The translations under genes and the position numbers were made by a program. 64,000 nt of DNA from CAWAPS01 sp963783945 (GTDB taxonomy: Bacteria; Actinomycetota; Acidimicrobiia; Acidimicrobiales; Palsa-688): the NCBI GenBank assembly GCA_963783945.1, contig CAWAPS010000032.1, positions 868,001-932,000 on the forward strand, given 5' to 3'. The notes under the pieces were generated by a model. It was not told the origin of the DNA. It ran no database searches and saw only the letters and a list, made by a program, of their open reading frames with translations. Positions within the stretch are counted from its first letter, which is position 1; the number at the start of each line of letters is the position of its first letter. Positions 8,171 to 17,172 of the stretch are shown one piece after another.

Positions 8171-8596
8171 ATGACTACGTCACCTGCGCCATCTATGTCG
8201 TCCGTGACGCCCTGCAACCGCGGGCTCCAGAATACCGAAGGCGCCCGGCCGGAGCTTATATCCCAGCGAGCCATCGCGGCGACGCTGCGCTCCGATCTCA
8301 CCGACCAGGAGCTGGCAGTCGCCACCGCGGCGGCTCTCGGACTCAGCACCCGAGAGGCTGCCGACCTTCTACACATAAGCCCGAAGACCGTCGAGCACCA
8401 CCTGTCGAACATCTACCGAAAGCTGAACGTGCGCTCGCGGAGCCAGCTAGCCGGCACCATCATTCAACGGATCCTGACGCGGATGCTCTCCACCGGTTGC
8501 CCGAGAATGGCAACTGCGGAGAGTCATCTTCTAAACGCCCGCGATCCTGTCACCATCTCCTCGACCGGGGGAAACGGTCCTGATGAGGAGCCGTGA
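8171..8596 (+). CDS. Small LuxR/GerE-type DNA-binding protein
   Basis: 141 residues. A GerE-type HTH occupies the middle: LTDQELAVATAAALGLSTRE, then ISPKTVEHHLSNIYRKLNV. There is no receiver or ATPase domain, so the input signal is unknown. It is divergent from the DUF35-thiolase-amidohydrolase genes and may control them. ATG 8171 begins a Ser/Thr-rich N-terminus; the longer frame from 7964 is Arg/Pro-rich and overlaps the divergent gene's leader. The HTH closely resembles that of the large LuxR ATPase at 11.7 kb (ISPKTVEHHL in both). Confidence 0.7.
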   Translation: MTTSPAPSMSSVTPCNRGLQNTEGARPELISQRAIAATLRSDLTDQELAVATAAALGLSTREAADLLHISPKTVEHHLSNIYRKLNVRSRSQLAGTIIQRILTRMLSTGCPRMATAESHLLNARDPVTISSTGGNGPDEEP

Positions 8597-8865
8597 CCGG
8601 CGCCGGGAGCCGGCCGAAGCCTCAATGAGCTCGCCGCCCGTGGCCCGCGGAGAGAGATGGCCGCCCTGGAAAAGGGTGGTTTCCCCGATGTGCGCGAGCG
8701 CCAGTTCTGTTAGGCGTGCCGTTCACGAGCTGGACGGCTGTGCTCGCTCCACGATCGGGCGACTTGTGCTGTCGTGGCCCGGGCAGCAGTGGGCAGACCT
8801 CCCCATTAAGCGATCGATCTGGTCCAGAAACGCGATTTCCCTGGTCGGGTGGAAGGCGGTTTAGC

Positions 8866-9462
8866 GTGCAGCCACTGTTCAGTTCTTATCCGTTGAACAT
8901 CGAAGTCTCCTGCACCGAACGGGTCACTCGCTGGCGACCTTTGTTCAACTGGGTGCTGGTCATCCCCCTGTATCTGTGGTTAACGGCGTTAATATGGGGT
9001 GCTGGCGCGGTTACGGTCCTGGGATGGTTCGCAATCGTTTTCGGCGGGCGTCTGCCCGAGAACCTGGGCAACTACCTGGTGGCGGTGTTGCGCTACGAGT
9101 GGAGAGTGTACGCCTATCTGATCGGCCTGACCGAACGGTACCCGGGGTTTCGGCTGGCTGCCGGTTACGTCGACCCCGGCGACAGCCCTACCGTCCTCTA
9201 CAGCGCTCGACCGGTGGTGCGCCGGCGGCTGACCGTGGCATTCCGGTTCGTTCTGATCATTCCCCAGGGGGTGATCTTGTCGTTGGTCAACCTGGCGGGG
9301 CTCGTCGTAACCATCATGGCCTGGTTTGCCGTACTCGTTACTGGCAGGTGGCCGCGCGGGTTGCAGACGTTCGTGATCGGCTGGATGCGCTGGACGATGC
9401 GAGTAAACGGATACTGGTCTTTGTTGGTCGATCAGTATCCGCCGTTCGGATTTGCACCGTAG
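8866..9462 (+). CDS. DUF4389 integral membrane protein (internally duplicated)
   Basis: 198 residues. Two DUF4389 halves follow one another, each with a hydrophobic hairpin and the pattern WFA-V-TGR-P-GL, ending in RYPGF and QYPPFGF. The GTG at 8866 is chosen because GGAAGG lies 9 nt before it; the open frame further upstream (to 8716) shows no homology. Function of the family is unknown. The next gene starts 9 nt after the stop and encodes a membrane-anchored repeat protein, so the two probably act together in the envelope. A second DUF4389 protein lies at 35513-36247. Confidence 0.75.
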   Translation: MQPLFSSYPLNIEVSCTERVTRWRPLFNWVLVIPLYLWLTALIWGAGAVTVLGWFAIVFGGRLPENLGNYLVAVLRYEWRVYAYLIGLTERYPGFRLAAGYVDPGDSPTVLYSARPVVRRRLTVAFRFVLIIPQGVILSLVNLAGLVVTIMAWFAVLVTGRWPRGLQTFVIGWMRWTMRVNGYWSLLVDQYPPFGFAP

Positions 9463-9471
9463 GAGCGAGAG

Positions 9472-10956
9472 ATGCCCGAGGACGCAGAGCCAGAGCAACG
9501 GGTACCGATCTCTGACGGCGCACCCGCCTCACTGCCTGAGGTCAACCCCTTTGGCGAGTGTCCCCAGATAGACCCGGACGAACCCGAACCCGAGCCCGGG
9601 CCGACGGATCGCGGCCCGCCCCCGGACTACGGGCCGAACGGATGGCCGGCCCCGGATCACGGATCGAACGGATGGCCGGGCCCGGATAACGGGTCGAACG
9701 GATGGCCGGGCCCGGATCACGGGTCGAACGGATGGCCGGCCCCGCCGGCCGGTACCTATTCGCCCGGATTGCGGTGGGCGCCCCCTGTTGCCGACAGCGG
9801 CCGCCACCCCGATCCCGAAGCCGCCAGCGGGCCGCCGTGGCCCCGCCTCGTGGCAGCCGACAGCAGCTACCGCCCGCCTCGGCTGGCCCGCTGGCCCATC
9901 GTGGTCGGGATCGTGCTCTTCGCCGGCTGGATCGCCATGAATGCCGCTTCGGTCGCCCAGGGGCCGGACACGCGCTCAGGACCGGACGGCCGCTCCGCAT
10001 CGGGCACGCCGTACGTGTTTAGCGCTACGGACGCCCAGTTCACTGCCACCTTCCCGAGCGAACCCCAGCGCAAGCAACAGACCGACGGGGCGATCAAGAT
10101 TGTGGAGTACGTGTCGACCCTCTCCGACCATGCGATCGCAGTCGGCGATCTCGAGGTCCCGGTCGCGCACCATTTCAGTCTGGATGGAGGGATCACCGGA
10201 GAGGTTACTTCCTTGAACGATGGCAAGGTCATGTCGCGCACCAGGCTCACCTATCGGGGACAGCCCGCCGAGGACGCAGTCATATCGTTCTCGGGGGGCG
10301 TCGGCCGGATCCGCGAAGTGGATTACGGCACGTCTGTGTACGTGCTCGAGGGATTCGGATCCTCGGTTGCGAGCTTTTCGAACGATTACGACGAGCTGCT
10401 TGCGACGTTCACGACCAGCGCCACGCCCTCCCCGGCGTCAACCACTCCGCCCACAGCAGCTGCTCCTCCGAGCCACGGGGGCTCCGCCCCGGCCACCGGC
10501 ACAATCGGCTCGAAGATTATCGCTCCACCACCAGGCTTCGCCGTCGCCGAGGACGCTGAGGTACCAGACGGTCCGCTCGACGCCGCCAAGTTCAACTCCT
10601 ACTTCGGGGCCGGCGGAGCGACCGAGCTGCACTATGTCACGGGTTACCAGATCATCTACAGCAGCTTCGACGGCAGTGACAGCGTCACAGTGGCGGTGCT
10701 CCAGTTCGCCAGTCCGACTGACGCAAGCAACTTCCTCGCCCGCTTTTCCGGACCGGGTTTCACCGCGAAGAACGATGCCGCCATCCCTAGCGAAACCATC
10801 TATGACTCCGCCGCCGCCGACCGTTACGGCACCTACGATCACAGCGCGATTGCAACCAAGGGAAGTACGGCCATGGCCATCGACTTCTCCAGCCGAGGCC
10901 GCGATCGTCCCCCGCTGGTGGACACCCTGGCCCAACAGCAGTACGCCGAGCTGTAA
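9472..10956 (+). CDS. Membrane-anchored protein with cytoplasmic Pro/Gly/Asn repeats
   Basis: 494 residues. The N-terminal 140 residues are acidic and proline-rich and hold four 10-residue repeats of the type PDHGSNGWPG. One transmembrane helix (about 140-163, WPIVVGIVLFAGWIAMNAA) follows, then two predicted extracytoplasmic domains joined by an Ala/Pro/Thr linker (about 313-348). Neither outer domain is recognised; the first has alternating beta-like stretches (FTATFPSEPQ, LTYRGQPAEDAV). It lies 9 nt after the DUF4389 gene with a GAGCGAGAG ribosome site. Its layout (repeat-rich inner tail, one TM, outer sensor-like part) suits an envelope scaffold or sensor, but no function is established. 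Confidence 0.7.
   Translation: MPEDAEPEQRVPISDGAPASLPEVNPFGECPQIDPDEPEPEPGPTDRGPPPDYGPNGWPAPDHGSNGWPGPDNGSNGWPGPDHGSNGWPAPPAGTYSPGLRWAPPVADSGRHPDPEAASGPPWPRLVAADSSYRPPRLARWPIVVGIVLFAGWIAMNAASVAQGPDTRSGPDGRSASGTPYVFSATDAQFTATFPSEPQRKQQTDGAIKIVEYVSTLSDHAIAVGDLEVPVAHHFSLDGGITGEVTSLNDGKVMSRTRLTYRGQPAEDAVISFSGGVGRIREVDYGTSVYVLEGFGSSVASFSNDYDELLATFTTSATPSPASTTPPTAAAPPSHGGSAPATGTIGSKIIAPPPGFAVAEDAEVPDGPLDAAKFNSYFGAGGATELHYVTGYQIIYSSFDGSDSVTVAVLQFASPTDASNFLARFSGPGFTAKNDAAIPSETIYDSAAADRYGTYDHSAIATKGSTAMAIDFSSRGRDRPPLVDTLAQQQYAEL
9621..9740 (+). repeat. Four tandem 30-bp repeats inside the membrane-anchored protein gene
   Basis: Four consecutive 30-bp units (9621, 9651, 9681, 9711), each coding ten residues P-D-x-G-[PS]-N-G-W-P-[AG]. 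Because 30 is a multiple of three, copy number can change without breaking the frame. Confidence 0.9.
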
Positions 10957-10998
10957 CGCTGGACCAGCACCAGACCGACGGATGAGATCCGGACCCAC

Positions 10999-11526
10999 CT
11001 ACTCGTTGGGGGTCTGCTCGGATTGGCGGGCCAACCGGGCTTGACGGCCCACGGCACTAGCCCCCACATGGTCACCCGCAGCCTGGCAAGCCTGTCCAAG
11101 CACGGCCCAGGCATCAGCAGTATCGGGATCCGCGACACCCAGGGCGGCTTGAGCTATAGCCAGGGCCTCTCGCGCTCGACTGCGGGCAACGTGTAAGTCT
11201 CCGACATCACCCGCGAGCTCGGCGGTCCTCATCAGCACCCGCACCAGGGTGCGGCTGCTCTCATCGCCATCGAAGCGCCGAACCATGGCAACAGCCGTCG
11301 CGGCGTCGAGCCGGGCCGCACCGGGGTGACCGGCGTCGAGGTCCAGACGGGCCCTGAGACACTCGACCACGGCTAGGACCGATGTCTGCTCGGCCGACAG
11401 ACCCACGCTGTCGACAAGGGCTGCAGATAGGCGGGTCATGGCCTGGTCGGCCCGCCCGGCGTCCCGCGCCTGCGTTGCCGACGCGAGCTCTCCGCACGCC
11501 GACCGGAGTTCCTGATCGCCTCGCAC
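10999..11526 (-). CDS. TPR-like helical protein of unknown role
   Basis: 175 residues, almost entirely predicted helix, with Ala-rich helix pairs (ARDAGRADQAMTRLSAAL, VARSRAREALAIAQAALG, AWAVLGQACQAAGDHVGASA) spaced like tetratricopeptide repeats. The start used is GTG 11526, since no ATG fits; its ribosome site is weak. It lies downstream of and on the same strand as the large ATPase-LuxR regulator (gap about 215 nt), whose C-terminal half also consists of TPR-like helices. It may be an accessory protein or a detached fragment of a similar regulator. Confidence 0.55.
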   Translation of the reverse strand: MRGDQELRSACGELASATQARDAGRADQAMTRLSAALVDSVGLSAEQTSVLAVVECLRARLDLDAGHPGAARLDAATAVAMVRRFDGDESSRTLVRVLMRTAELAGDVGDLHVARSRAREALAIAQAALGVADPDTADAWAVLGQACQAAGDHVGASAVGRQARLARQSEQTPNE

Positions 11527-11742
11527 GAGCTACTCGAGGGTGGCCGGCAGCCATATCGCGACCGCTGACACTGTCACGCTTCCTTTCGTCGGTCCTGGCG
11601 GGTTGCACTCGCCATCATCCCGCGCCCGCCACCGGTCATCATCAGGGAAAACCCCAAGTCGTCGCCTGGCAGCTCAAAATATTTCAGCGGGTACTCCCAC
11701 CGGCCTGGCGACCGGGATACCGGCCGAGCCGCGAGGACCGGT

Positions 11743-14469
11743 CTAGCGGGAGGTGGCCGGGGCGCCCGCCCTGTCGGTCAGTACGAGCCGGGCCAGGTCG
11801 GTGCGGGAGCGGGCGTTTAGTTTCTGGTAGGCGCGGGTGAGATGATGCTCCACCGTCTTGGGGCTGATGAACAAGCGGGTAGCGATGTCCCGATTCGACA
11901 GCCCGTCGGCAACAGCAAAAGCCACCTGCAGCTCGGCCCCGGTGAGACGGTTGAGCGGACCGGGCCTTGCCGACCGTACGCGCCCGCCGGTCGTGGCGAT
12001 CGCCGCCTCGGCCCGGGCGAGGAATGGTGCCGCGCCCAACCGGGCGAACTCCACAGTGGCCTCGGCCAGAACCGTCCGGGCCGCGTCGTGGCGGCCGCGT
12101 CTCGCCAGTGACTCCCCCCAGGACAGGCGGGTGCGAGCCCCCTCGAACCCGTCATCCCATTGCGACAACGCCACGCTAAACAAGCCGTCGGGATTGCCGG
12201 GACCTTCTGGGTTTGAAGATGCCGCAGCGTCAGCGATCATGGCCGCCACCCGGCTGCTCACCGCAGCGGGCCAGCGCAACCCGGTCTCCTCGGCCTGGTC
12301 GGCCAACACCCCTTGCTCGATCCTGGCCTGATCGAGATCACCGACGAGAACGAGGGCCTCGCATAGATCCCCTCGAAACGGGCAGGGCACAGGATTGACC
12401 AGCCCCTGCTGAACCGCGACACGCGCCGCGGCGCTAATGCGGTCAACCGCATCGTCGTACTGCCCGGCTAAAAGATTGGCCAGACCGAGTCCGTGCAGCG
12501 CATATGTCACAGTCGGACCCATGTGTGCAGACTCGGCATAGTCCAACGCGAGCTGGCTGTTCGATATGGAGCGGCTCAAGTCTCCTCGCATCGCGAACAT
12601 ACGAGCGCTCGAAGCGCGGGTGATCGCCAGCACTCCCTGTTGGCCGGTCTGATCTGCCAGATTCAAAGACTGTTCGATCGCAGCGGTCGCCTCGTCCCAT
12701 CGCCCCATCCAGAAATACGACTCCCCCAGGGCAGTGTAAAAAATCGGAAGCTCTTGCGGTTGGCGATGAGCCTGCAAAACCTCGATCGCGCTCGACGCGA
12801 TTCTCGCCGTCTCAGCCGGCCGCTCTAGCCATAAGAGCGCCAGAGCCATGAGCTGGGCGCCCACCGCAACTTGCAGAGGCAACTGCCCTCCGCTCACCAC
12901 GCTGGCGCAGAGTGCAACCCGCTCTGGTGGCACCCAACGATTCGCGTCGACGACACGTCCGGCCAAACCCAGGATCGTCGCCGCATAGGTGGACTCGAGC
13001 GTCGGCCCGAGCGTCGATATGTCGGGGCCGGGATTCCCGGGATCGGCAAGAGCGAGGCTGCGCTCGATGGGGGCGTTGACGAGCAGCCCGATCGCAGCCA
13101 CCATTCGCAGTTGGCGGGCCAGCTCAGGGGCGGTCCCCTCGATGCGGACCGCTTCGGCCACCGCGTCTTCAGCGGCCGCCAGACCCCGGTCGGTGTACAG
13201 CTGGATCCAGGTAGCCACAACAGTCACCTCGACCCGAGCAACGAGGTCGTCGCTGGTCGCCACAACTTCATCGGCCAGGCGCAAGGCATCACCAACCCGT
13301 CCCGCTGCGGCCAGCTCGGACACGGCCCGGCGCAGCCGGGTCAGTCGAGAAGGGCCCTGGGGGGTAAGAACGGCGGCGTCACGCCAGATCCCGGCTCCGC
13401 CCAAGGAACCAAGCCGGTTCCCGACCTGGGTGGCGGCCGCCTCGAGAGCATCGCCGAGCGGGGCGGACACACCTGCCGCCGACGCCACCAGGTGAGCTGC
13501 CCGCCGCTCTGGATCGTCGCTCACCTCGGCTAACGCGGCATGAACCCGACGGCGATCCGACGCCGACAGCACGCTCAGCGCGGCGGAGCGCACCAGGGGA
13601 TGGCGGAACCTCACCCCATCGCGGTCGACAACAATCAGCCCGGTATCTTCGGCGTCCTCCAGGAGATTCCAGCTGTTTGATCCGTCATCCACTCCGAGCG
13701 CCGCCAGGGCCAGCGGGATGGCCCTCGCATCCGCCCCCGCTGCCGCCGCCACCGCTACCGCCAGACGGCAGCCCTCATCAAAGCCGGCAAAGCGCTCCTG
13801 AAACCAGGCCAGAACCCGCCCACCAACCGGCAGAGGATCAGGTAGAGGCCCCCTGCCGGCCAGTTGGTCCTCGTCGAGTTGGGCCGCCACCTCGGTCATA
13901 GCCAGTGGCAGGCCTCCGGTCGCTTCGACCACCCTGTCTGCCACATCGGCGGCAATGGGAGCGAGCCTCTGTAGCAGCGACCTTCCATCCTCGAGCGCCA
14001 ATCCCCCGACCTCGATGGTCTCGGCGACGGAGTCCAGCCCAAGCGATCTCGCGTCACGACGCGACGCCACAATCACAGCCACCGCGTCGGCGTCCAGCCG
14101 GCGAATCGCGAAGCCCAGGGCCTGCCCCGAGGCTTCATCCAGCCAGTGGACGTCATCTAGGCAGACGACGACCGGTGCCACCTCGGCCGCCCGGGCCAGC
14201 AAGGCCAGCGCAGCCGCCCCAACCGCGAAGGCATCCAAACCCTGAGCAGGTTCGCCCCGCAAGAGCGCATGGAGCGTCGTCCGGTAGCCGGCAGGAACAT
14301 CACTCAGAAACCCGCGCAGCGGTCGAAGTACCGACAGCAAACCCGACAACGCGAGCGCCCCTTCGCCCTCGACGCAGGTCACCGAAACTCGAGTAAAGCC
14401 CTCAATCTGTTCCAGGGCCCACCGACACAACGCCGACTTTCCCGAACCGGGTACACCGACCAACCACAA
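11743..14469 (-). CDS. Large ATPase-TPR-LuxR transcriptional regulator (5' end frame-broken)
   Basis: 908 residues in the continuous frame. Walker A GVPGSGKSAL lies at the very N-terminus and Walker B near VVVCLDDVHWLDE; a long helical TPR-like middle follows, and a GerE HTH closes the protein (LTGAELQVAFAVADGLSNRD, ISPKTVEHHLTRAYQKLN). This is the LAL/MalT-like architecture: a signal-responsive ATPase that activates transcription. The open frame begins only about 5 residues before the Walker loop, whereas the family has 30-40 residues there. Those residues are present in another frame at 14484-14591, so the gene is interrupted by a one-base loss around 14483-14498 or the sequence has an error there. 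Confidence 0.85.
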   Translation of the reverse strand: MWLVGVPGSGKSALCRWALEQIEGFTRVSVTCVEGEGALALSGLLSVLRPLRGFLSDVPAGYRTTLHALLRGEPAQGLDAFAVGAAALALLARAAEVAPVVVCLDDVHWLDEASGQALGFAIRRLDADAVAVIVASRRDARSLGLDSVAETIEVGGLALEDGRSLLQRLAPIAADVADRVVEATGGLPLAMTEVAAQLDEDQLAGRGPLPDPLPVGGRVLAWFQERFAGFDEGCRLAVAVAAAAGADARAIPLALAALGVDDGSNSWNLLEDAEDTGLIVVDRDGVRFRHPLVRSAALSVLSASDRRRVHAALAEVSDDPERRAAHLVASAAGVSAPLGDALEAAATQVGNRLGSLGGAGIWRDAAVLTPQGPSRLTRLRRAVSELAAAGRVGDALRLADEVVATSDDLVARVEVTVVATWIQLYTDRGLAAAEDAVAEAVRIEGTAPELARQLRMVAAIGLLVNAPIERSLALADPGNPGPDISTLGPTLESTYAATILGLAGRVVDANRWVPPERVALCASVVSGGQLPLQVAVGAQLMALALLWLERPAETARIASSAIEVLQAHRQPQELPIFYTALGESYFWMGRWDEATAAIEQSLNLADQTGQQGVLAITRASSARMFAMRGDLSRSISNSQLALDYAESAHMGPTVTYALHGLGLANLLAGQYDDAVDRISAAARVAVQQGLVNPVPCPFRGDLCEALVLVGDLDQARIEQGVLADQAEETGLRWPAAVSSRVAAMIADAAASSNPEGPGNPDGLFSVALSQWDDGFEGARTRLSWGESLARRGRHDAARTVLAEATVEFARLGAAPFLARAEAAIATTGGRVRSARPGPLNRLTGAELQVAFAVADGLSNRDIATRLFISPKTVEHHLTRAYQKLNARSRTDLARLVLTDRAGAPATSR

Positions 14470-14483
14470 CCGCGCCGCCTTGC

Positions 14484-14591
14484 CCTGGCGTGCCTCTCAA
14501 GAGCTTGATCAATAGAAGCGCACTCCGCTGCTCGGCCGAGCAGCCATGCATCGAACCCCCCGCCTGGCGCCGACTCGTTCGAGATCAGCAT
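14484..14591 (-). pseudogene. Out-of-frame 5' end of the ATPase-LuxR gene
   Basis: From ATG 14591 this frame codes LLGRAAECASIDQALERHA, the usual segment just before the P-loop in LAL-type regulators. It then runs into nonsense, while the frame one step away gives RQGKAARLWLVGVPGSGKS. Adding one base in 14483-14498 joins both parts into one protein of about 945 residues. Confidence 0.75.
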
Positions 14592-14943
14592 CGGAGGTGT
14601 CCGTAGCCCACGCCGGTACCATAACCCAAGAAGTCACAACCGGCGCTCAACATTCGACTTTGAACCAGCGAGTTGGATCAGTGAGGAGGAAGCGGCATCC
14701 CAACCGATGTCCTCCGTTCGTCAGAAGCTATGACGTAGGTCAAAAGTGGCTGTGCTCGGTCTCGTCCCTCGTCGTTGACTGCTCTCCAAAATGGGGTTTA
14801 GTGATCACGAAATATGAGAGGCAAACTACTGAGACAAAGATGGTTATGGAATGCAACGAACGCAGGATCGGACCGTCTATGAGGGATCTGCATGGACCCG
14901 GGACACAGATGCCCCGGGCCAACGAGAACATTTCCCCTCGGCG
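14592..14943. other. Intergenic region upstream of the LuxR regulator
   Basis: About 350 bases, clearly more A/T-rich than the rest of the window, between the regulator start and the end of the beta-propeller-like gene. No convincing coding frame. The composition change suits a promoter region or recently acquired DNA. Confidence 0.45.
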
Positions 14944-15489
14944 TTAGGCGGGCGCATCAAGGAGGAAGTCGGGGAGGGGCAGGGTGGTGGGGGCAATTCC
15001 TATGACGTCATTGATACCCCGGCCGCCGACGCTCCCTTCGAACGGAACGTTAAAGGCGAATACCCCCCCGTCGGATGCGACGAGCCAGTAACCCGCTCCA
15101 GTCGGGCTTGGAGCCATGCCCACGATGGGCTTGGCCAGGTGCACGTTTCCGGTGGACCCGAAGAAGTGAGCGTCCCCAAAAGTGAAGATCCCACCATCGG
15201 AGGCCACCAACCAATACCCCTTCCCATCAGGAGTAGCAGCCATACCCACCACAGGCTTAGCCAACCGCACATTCCCCGTAGACCCGAAGAAGCCGGCCGT
15301 GCCCGCCGTGAACACGCCTCCGTCGGAGGCCACCAGCCACATCCCGAAGGGGGTAGCCGCCATGCCCACGACGGGCTGGTGGAGGGCGAGACCCCGGTTC
15401 TGTAAATCGACCTCGGAAAACCCAAACGTGGTCCATGACCCGTTTGCAGTTGCCATGAAGTAACCGCCAACCCCGGTTCCGGCCGCCAC
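14944..15489 (-). CDS. Beta-propeller-like repeat protein, probably 5'-truncated
   Basis: 181 residues made of three near-identical repeats of about 40 residues, each with the core VGMAATPDGKGYWLVASDGG, then F-T-F-G-x-A-x-FFGSTGN and x-LAKP. Arrays of this repeat occur at the C-terminus of large secreted proteins in Acidimicrobiia-like genomes. Here there is no signal peptide, the only start is an internal-looking GTG (15489), and homologous-looking sequence (STTINLVDSAGGTLRLVAA) continues upstream until a TAG near 15580. It therefore looks like the surviving 3' end of a longer gene. The neighbour at 15.7-16.6 kb is also decayed. Confidence 0.6.
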   Translation of the reverse strand: MAAGTGVGGYFMATANGSWTTFGFSEVDLQNRGLALHQPVVGMAATPFGMWLVASDGGVFTAGTAGFFGSTGNVRLAKPVVGMAATPDGKGYWLVASDGGIFTFGDAHFFGSTGNVHLAKPIVGMAPSPTGAGYWLVASDGGVFAFNVPFEGSVGGRGINDVIGIAPTTLPLPDFLLDAPA

Positions 15490-15745
15490 CAGCCGTAAGG
15501 TGCCGCCGGCGCTGTCAACGAGATTAATGGTGGTCGAACGAGGACCGAAATGGGTGCTGCGACGGCGAATCCGAGCGGTCTAACCCCCGGCTGGATCAGC
15601 TAGGATCCGTGGCGTTTCCAAATGCCCGTGCGTTCGGGTTTCGTAATGGTCAGGCGACTCGTTCACCGTAGCGGCCGGTCCGCCCCCGGGAGTGAGCTGT
15701 CGGGGTCAAGGGTCGGAGGTTCTGAGGGTGTCTGAGAGTTCAGTG

Positions 15746-16564
15746 ATGCGAGAGGAGTTGCTGACGGTCGCGTCCGGCGTGGCGAACGGATTGCGGGAGC
15801 GCTCAAGAATCACCGAGCAGCTGCGCCGCATCCCTGAGGAAACGGTGGAGGAACTGCAGGCGTCGGGGCTGTCGTTCGAAATGCGCCCGAGGAAGGATTG
15901 CTCGGGTTCCTCGTGCCCAGTCGGGACTATCAGATCGTGGACAACTGGAACGTTTCCGGCTTGTGCGGCACGGGCAGCTGCGATCTGGCGGTCGAGGCTA
16001 TCGTGCCCGACCATCGGGTTCTCAACGTCATGGGCTCTCCGCCCTGCTCGGTGAGCGACGCCGCGCTCTACCGGCTCCCGTTCATGTCCCTGTTTCCCCA
16101 TGCCGTTACCATCCCGTTGCTCGGCGCGGCCCAGGGCGCGGTTAATGACTACGTCGCAGATCAACGGGAGCGGGTGAGCGTGCTCGGTGCCCGGGTGGCA
16201 GCCGCGACCACCACTCAGGTCCGCGTCGCCGAATCCACCTGGGACATCGACGCCGCTCTGGTGTGCGTATACCGGAACTTCGCCGAGCTGATGGGGCTGG
16301 CCGAAAATAAAGAGGCGTACCCCACCGAACTGTTGGCTCGGGTTGACCGGGACCAGTACCTGGCTGTCCGCCGAGCCATTACGCGCGGTCGATCGCGTCT
16401 TCGGTGCCGCGGGCGGACGGGCCCTCAGCCTCGACGGCCGGTTGCAGCGGGCGTGGCGGGATGTCCACGCGGGTGCCGCCCACGCTGTTCACCAGACCGA
16501 AAGCCGGCTGGCGGCTTACGGCGCCCTCGCATTGGGGCTATCGTCGGCCGATCTGCTCCACTAA
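15746..16564 (+). pseudogene. Decayed acyl-CoA dehydrogenase-fold flavin hydroxylase (HsaA-like)
   Basis: The first 45 codons (ITEQLRRIPEETVEELQASG) match the N-terminus of HsaA-type monooxygenases of the acyl-CoA dehydrogenase fold. Around 15860 the frame changes and the match resumes more than 100 residues further into the family (GFLVPSRDYQIVDNWNVSGL, then GTGSCDLAVEA), so an internal segment including much of the flavin-binding middle domain is missing. Near 16380 a second shift (+1) is needed to reach the C-terminal end AVDRVFGAAGGRALSLDGRL, which stops at 16562-16564. One deletion and two frame changes mark this as a true pseudogene. It may once have acted with the catabolic genes nearby. 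Confidence 0.8.
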
Positions 16565-16689
16565 AGGGCGAGCAGGGCTCTCCTTTCGGACGGGCAACGA
16601 CATCTAGGTGGCCCCCCCTGGACGATGTTGACCGAGCTCACCCAGAGTACCGTGAGGTCCTGGACGTGACCCCCGCCCGACATCACGTC

Positions 16690-16695
16690 TACGCT
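16690..16695 (+). promoter_or_regulatory. Candidate -10 box of the VOC gene
   Basis: TACGCT ends 7 nt before the ATG at 16703. A GTGACC at 16666-16671, 18 nt upstream, could be the -35 box. This geometry would give a leaderless mRNA. Confidence 0.4.
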
Positions 16696-16702
16696 CTGCG
16701 CC

Positions 16703-17116
16703 ATGGAACAGCGACTGTCCTTTATGACGCTAGGCGTCTCCGACCTCGACCGCTCGCGCGCGTTCTACGAGGCGCTCGGCTGGTCGGGAAGATCGCCAGA
16801 CGGCCAGATCTGGCTGTTTCAGCTGCCTGGCATCATCCTGGGTCTGTTCGATCGGGACGAACTCGCAGTGGACTGCGTGGTGGAGGACAACGGGGGCTGG
16901 GGCGGCATCCAGCTGACCCAACTGGTGGCGTCACCGGCTGAAGTCGACGCCGTCCTTGCCAGCGCGGTAGAGGCCGGGGGGACCATCGGGCGGGCCGGCG
17001 AACAGAGGGCCTGGGGCTACACGGGTCTCTTCTTCGATCCGGATGGCTACCCGTGGGAGGTCATCACCCACCCGACGTGGATCGTCGACGCCGACGGCTC
17101 GACCCGCATGACCTGA
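16703..17116 (+). CDS. VOC (glyoxalase/bleomycin-resistance fold) family protein
   Basis: 137 residues with two beta-alpha-beta-beta-beta modules. The first begins LSFMTLGVSDLDRSRAFYEA, the second has GYTGLFFDPDGYPWEVITHP, the usual VOC ending with the metal-ligand-type Glu. The protein falls in the group often labelled lactoylglutathione lyase-like or extradiol-like, but the substrate is unknown. No ribosome binding site precedes the ATG; a -10-like TACGCT sits 7 nt before it instead. It is a single gene between the pseudogene and a leftward membrane protein gene. Confidence 0.8.
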   Translation: MEQRLSFMTLGVSDLDRSRAFYEALGWSGRSPDGQIWLFQLPGIILGLFDRDELAVDCVVEDNGGWGGIQLTQLVASPAEVDAVLASAVEAGGTIGRAGEQRAWGYTGLFFDPDGYPWEVITHPTWIVDADGSTRMT

Positions 17117-17172
17117 CCGGGGCGGGAACGATCGGGGAGGCTGCCCCGTAAACGATGCAGATGGACGGTGCG

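Noticed and set aside
8583..8864. 93-codon frame before the DUF4389 gene
   Set aside because: Arg/Ser/Trp-rich, overlaps the end of the LuxR-type gene, no family likeness.
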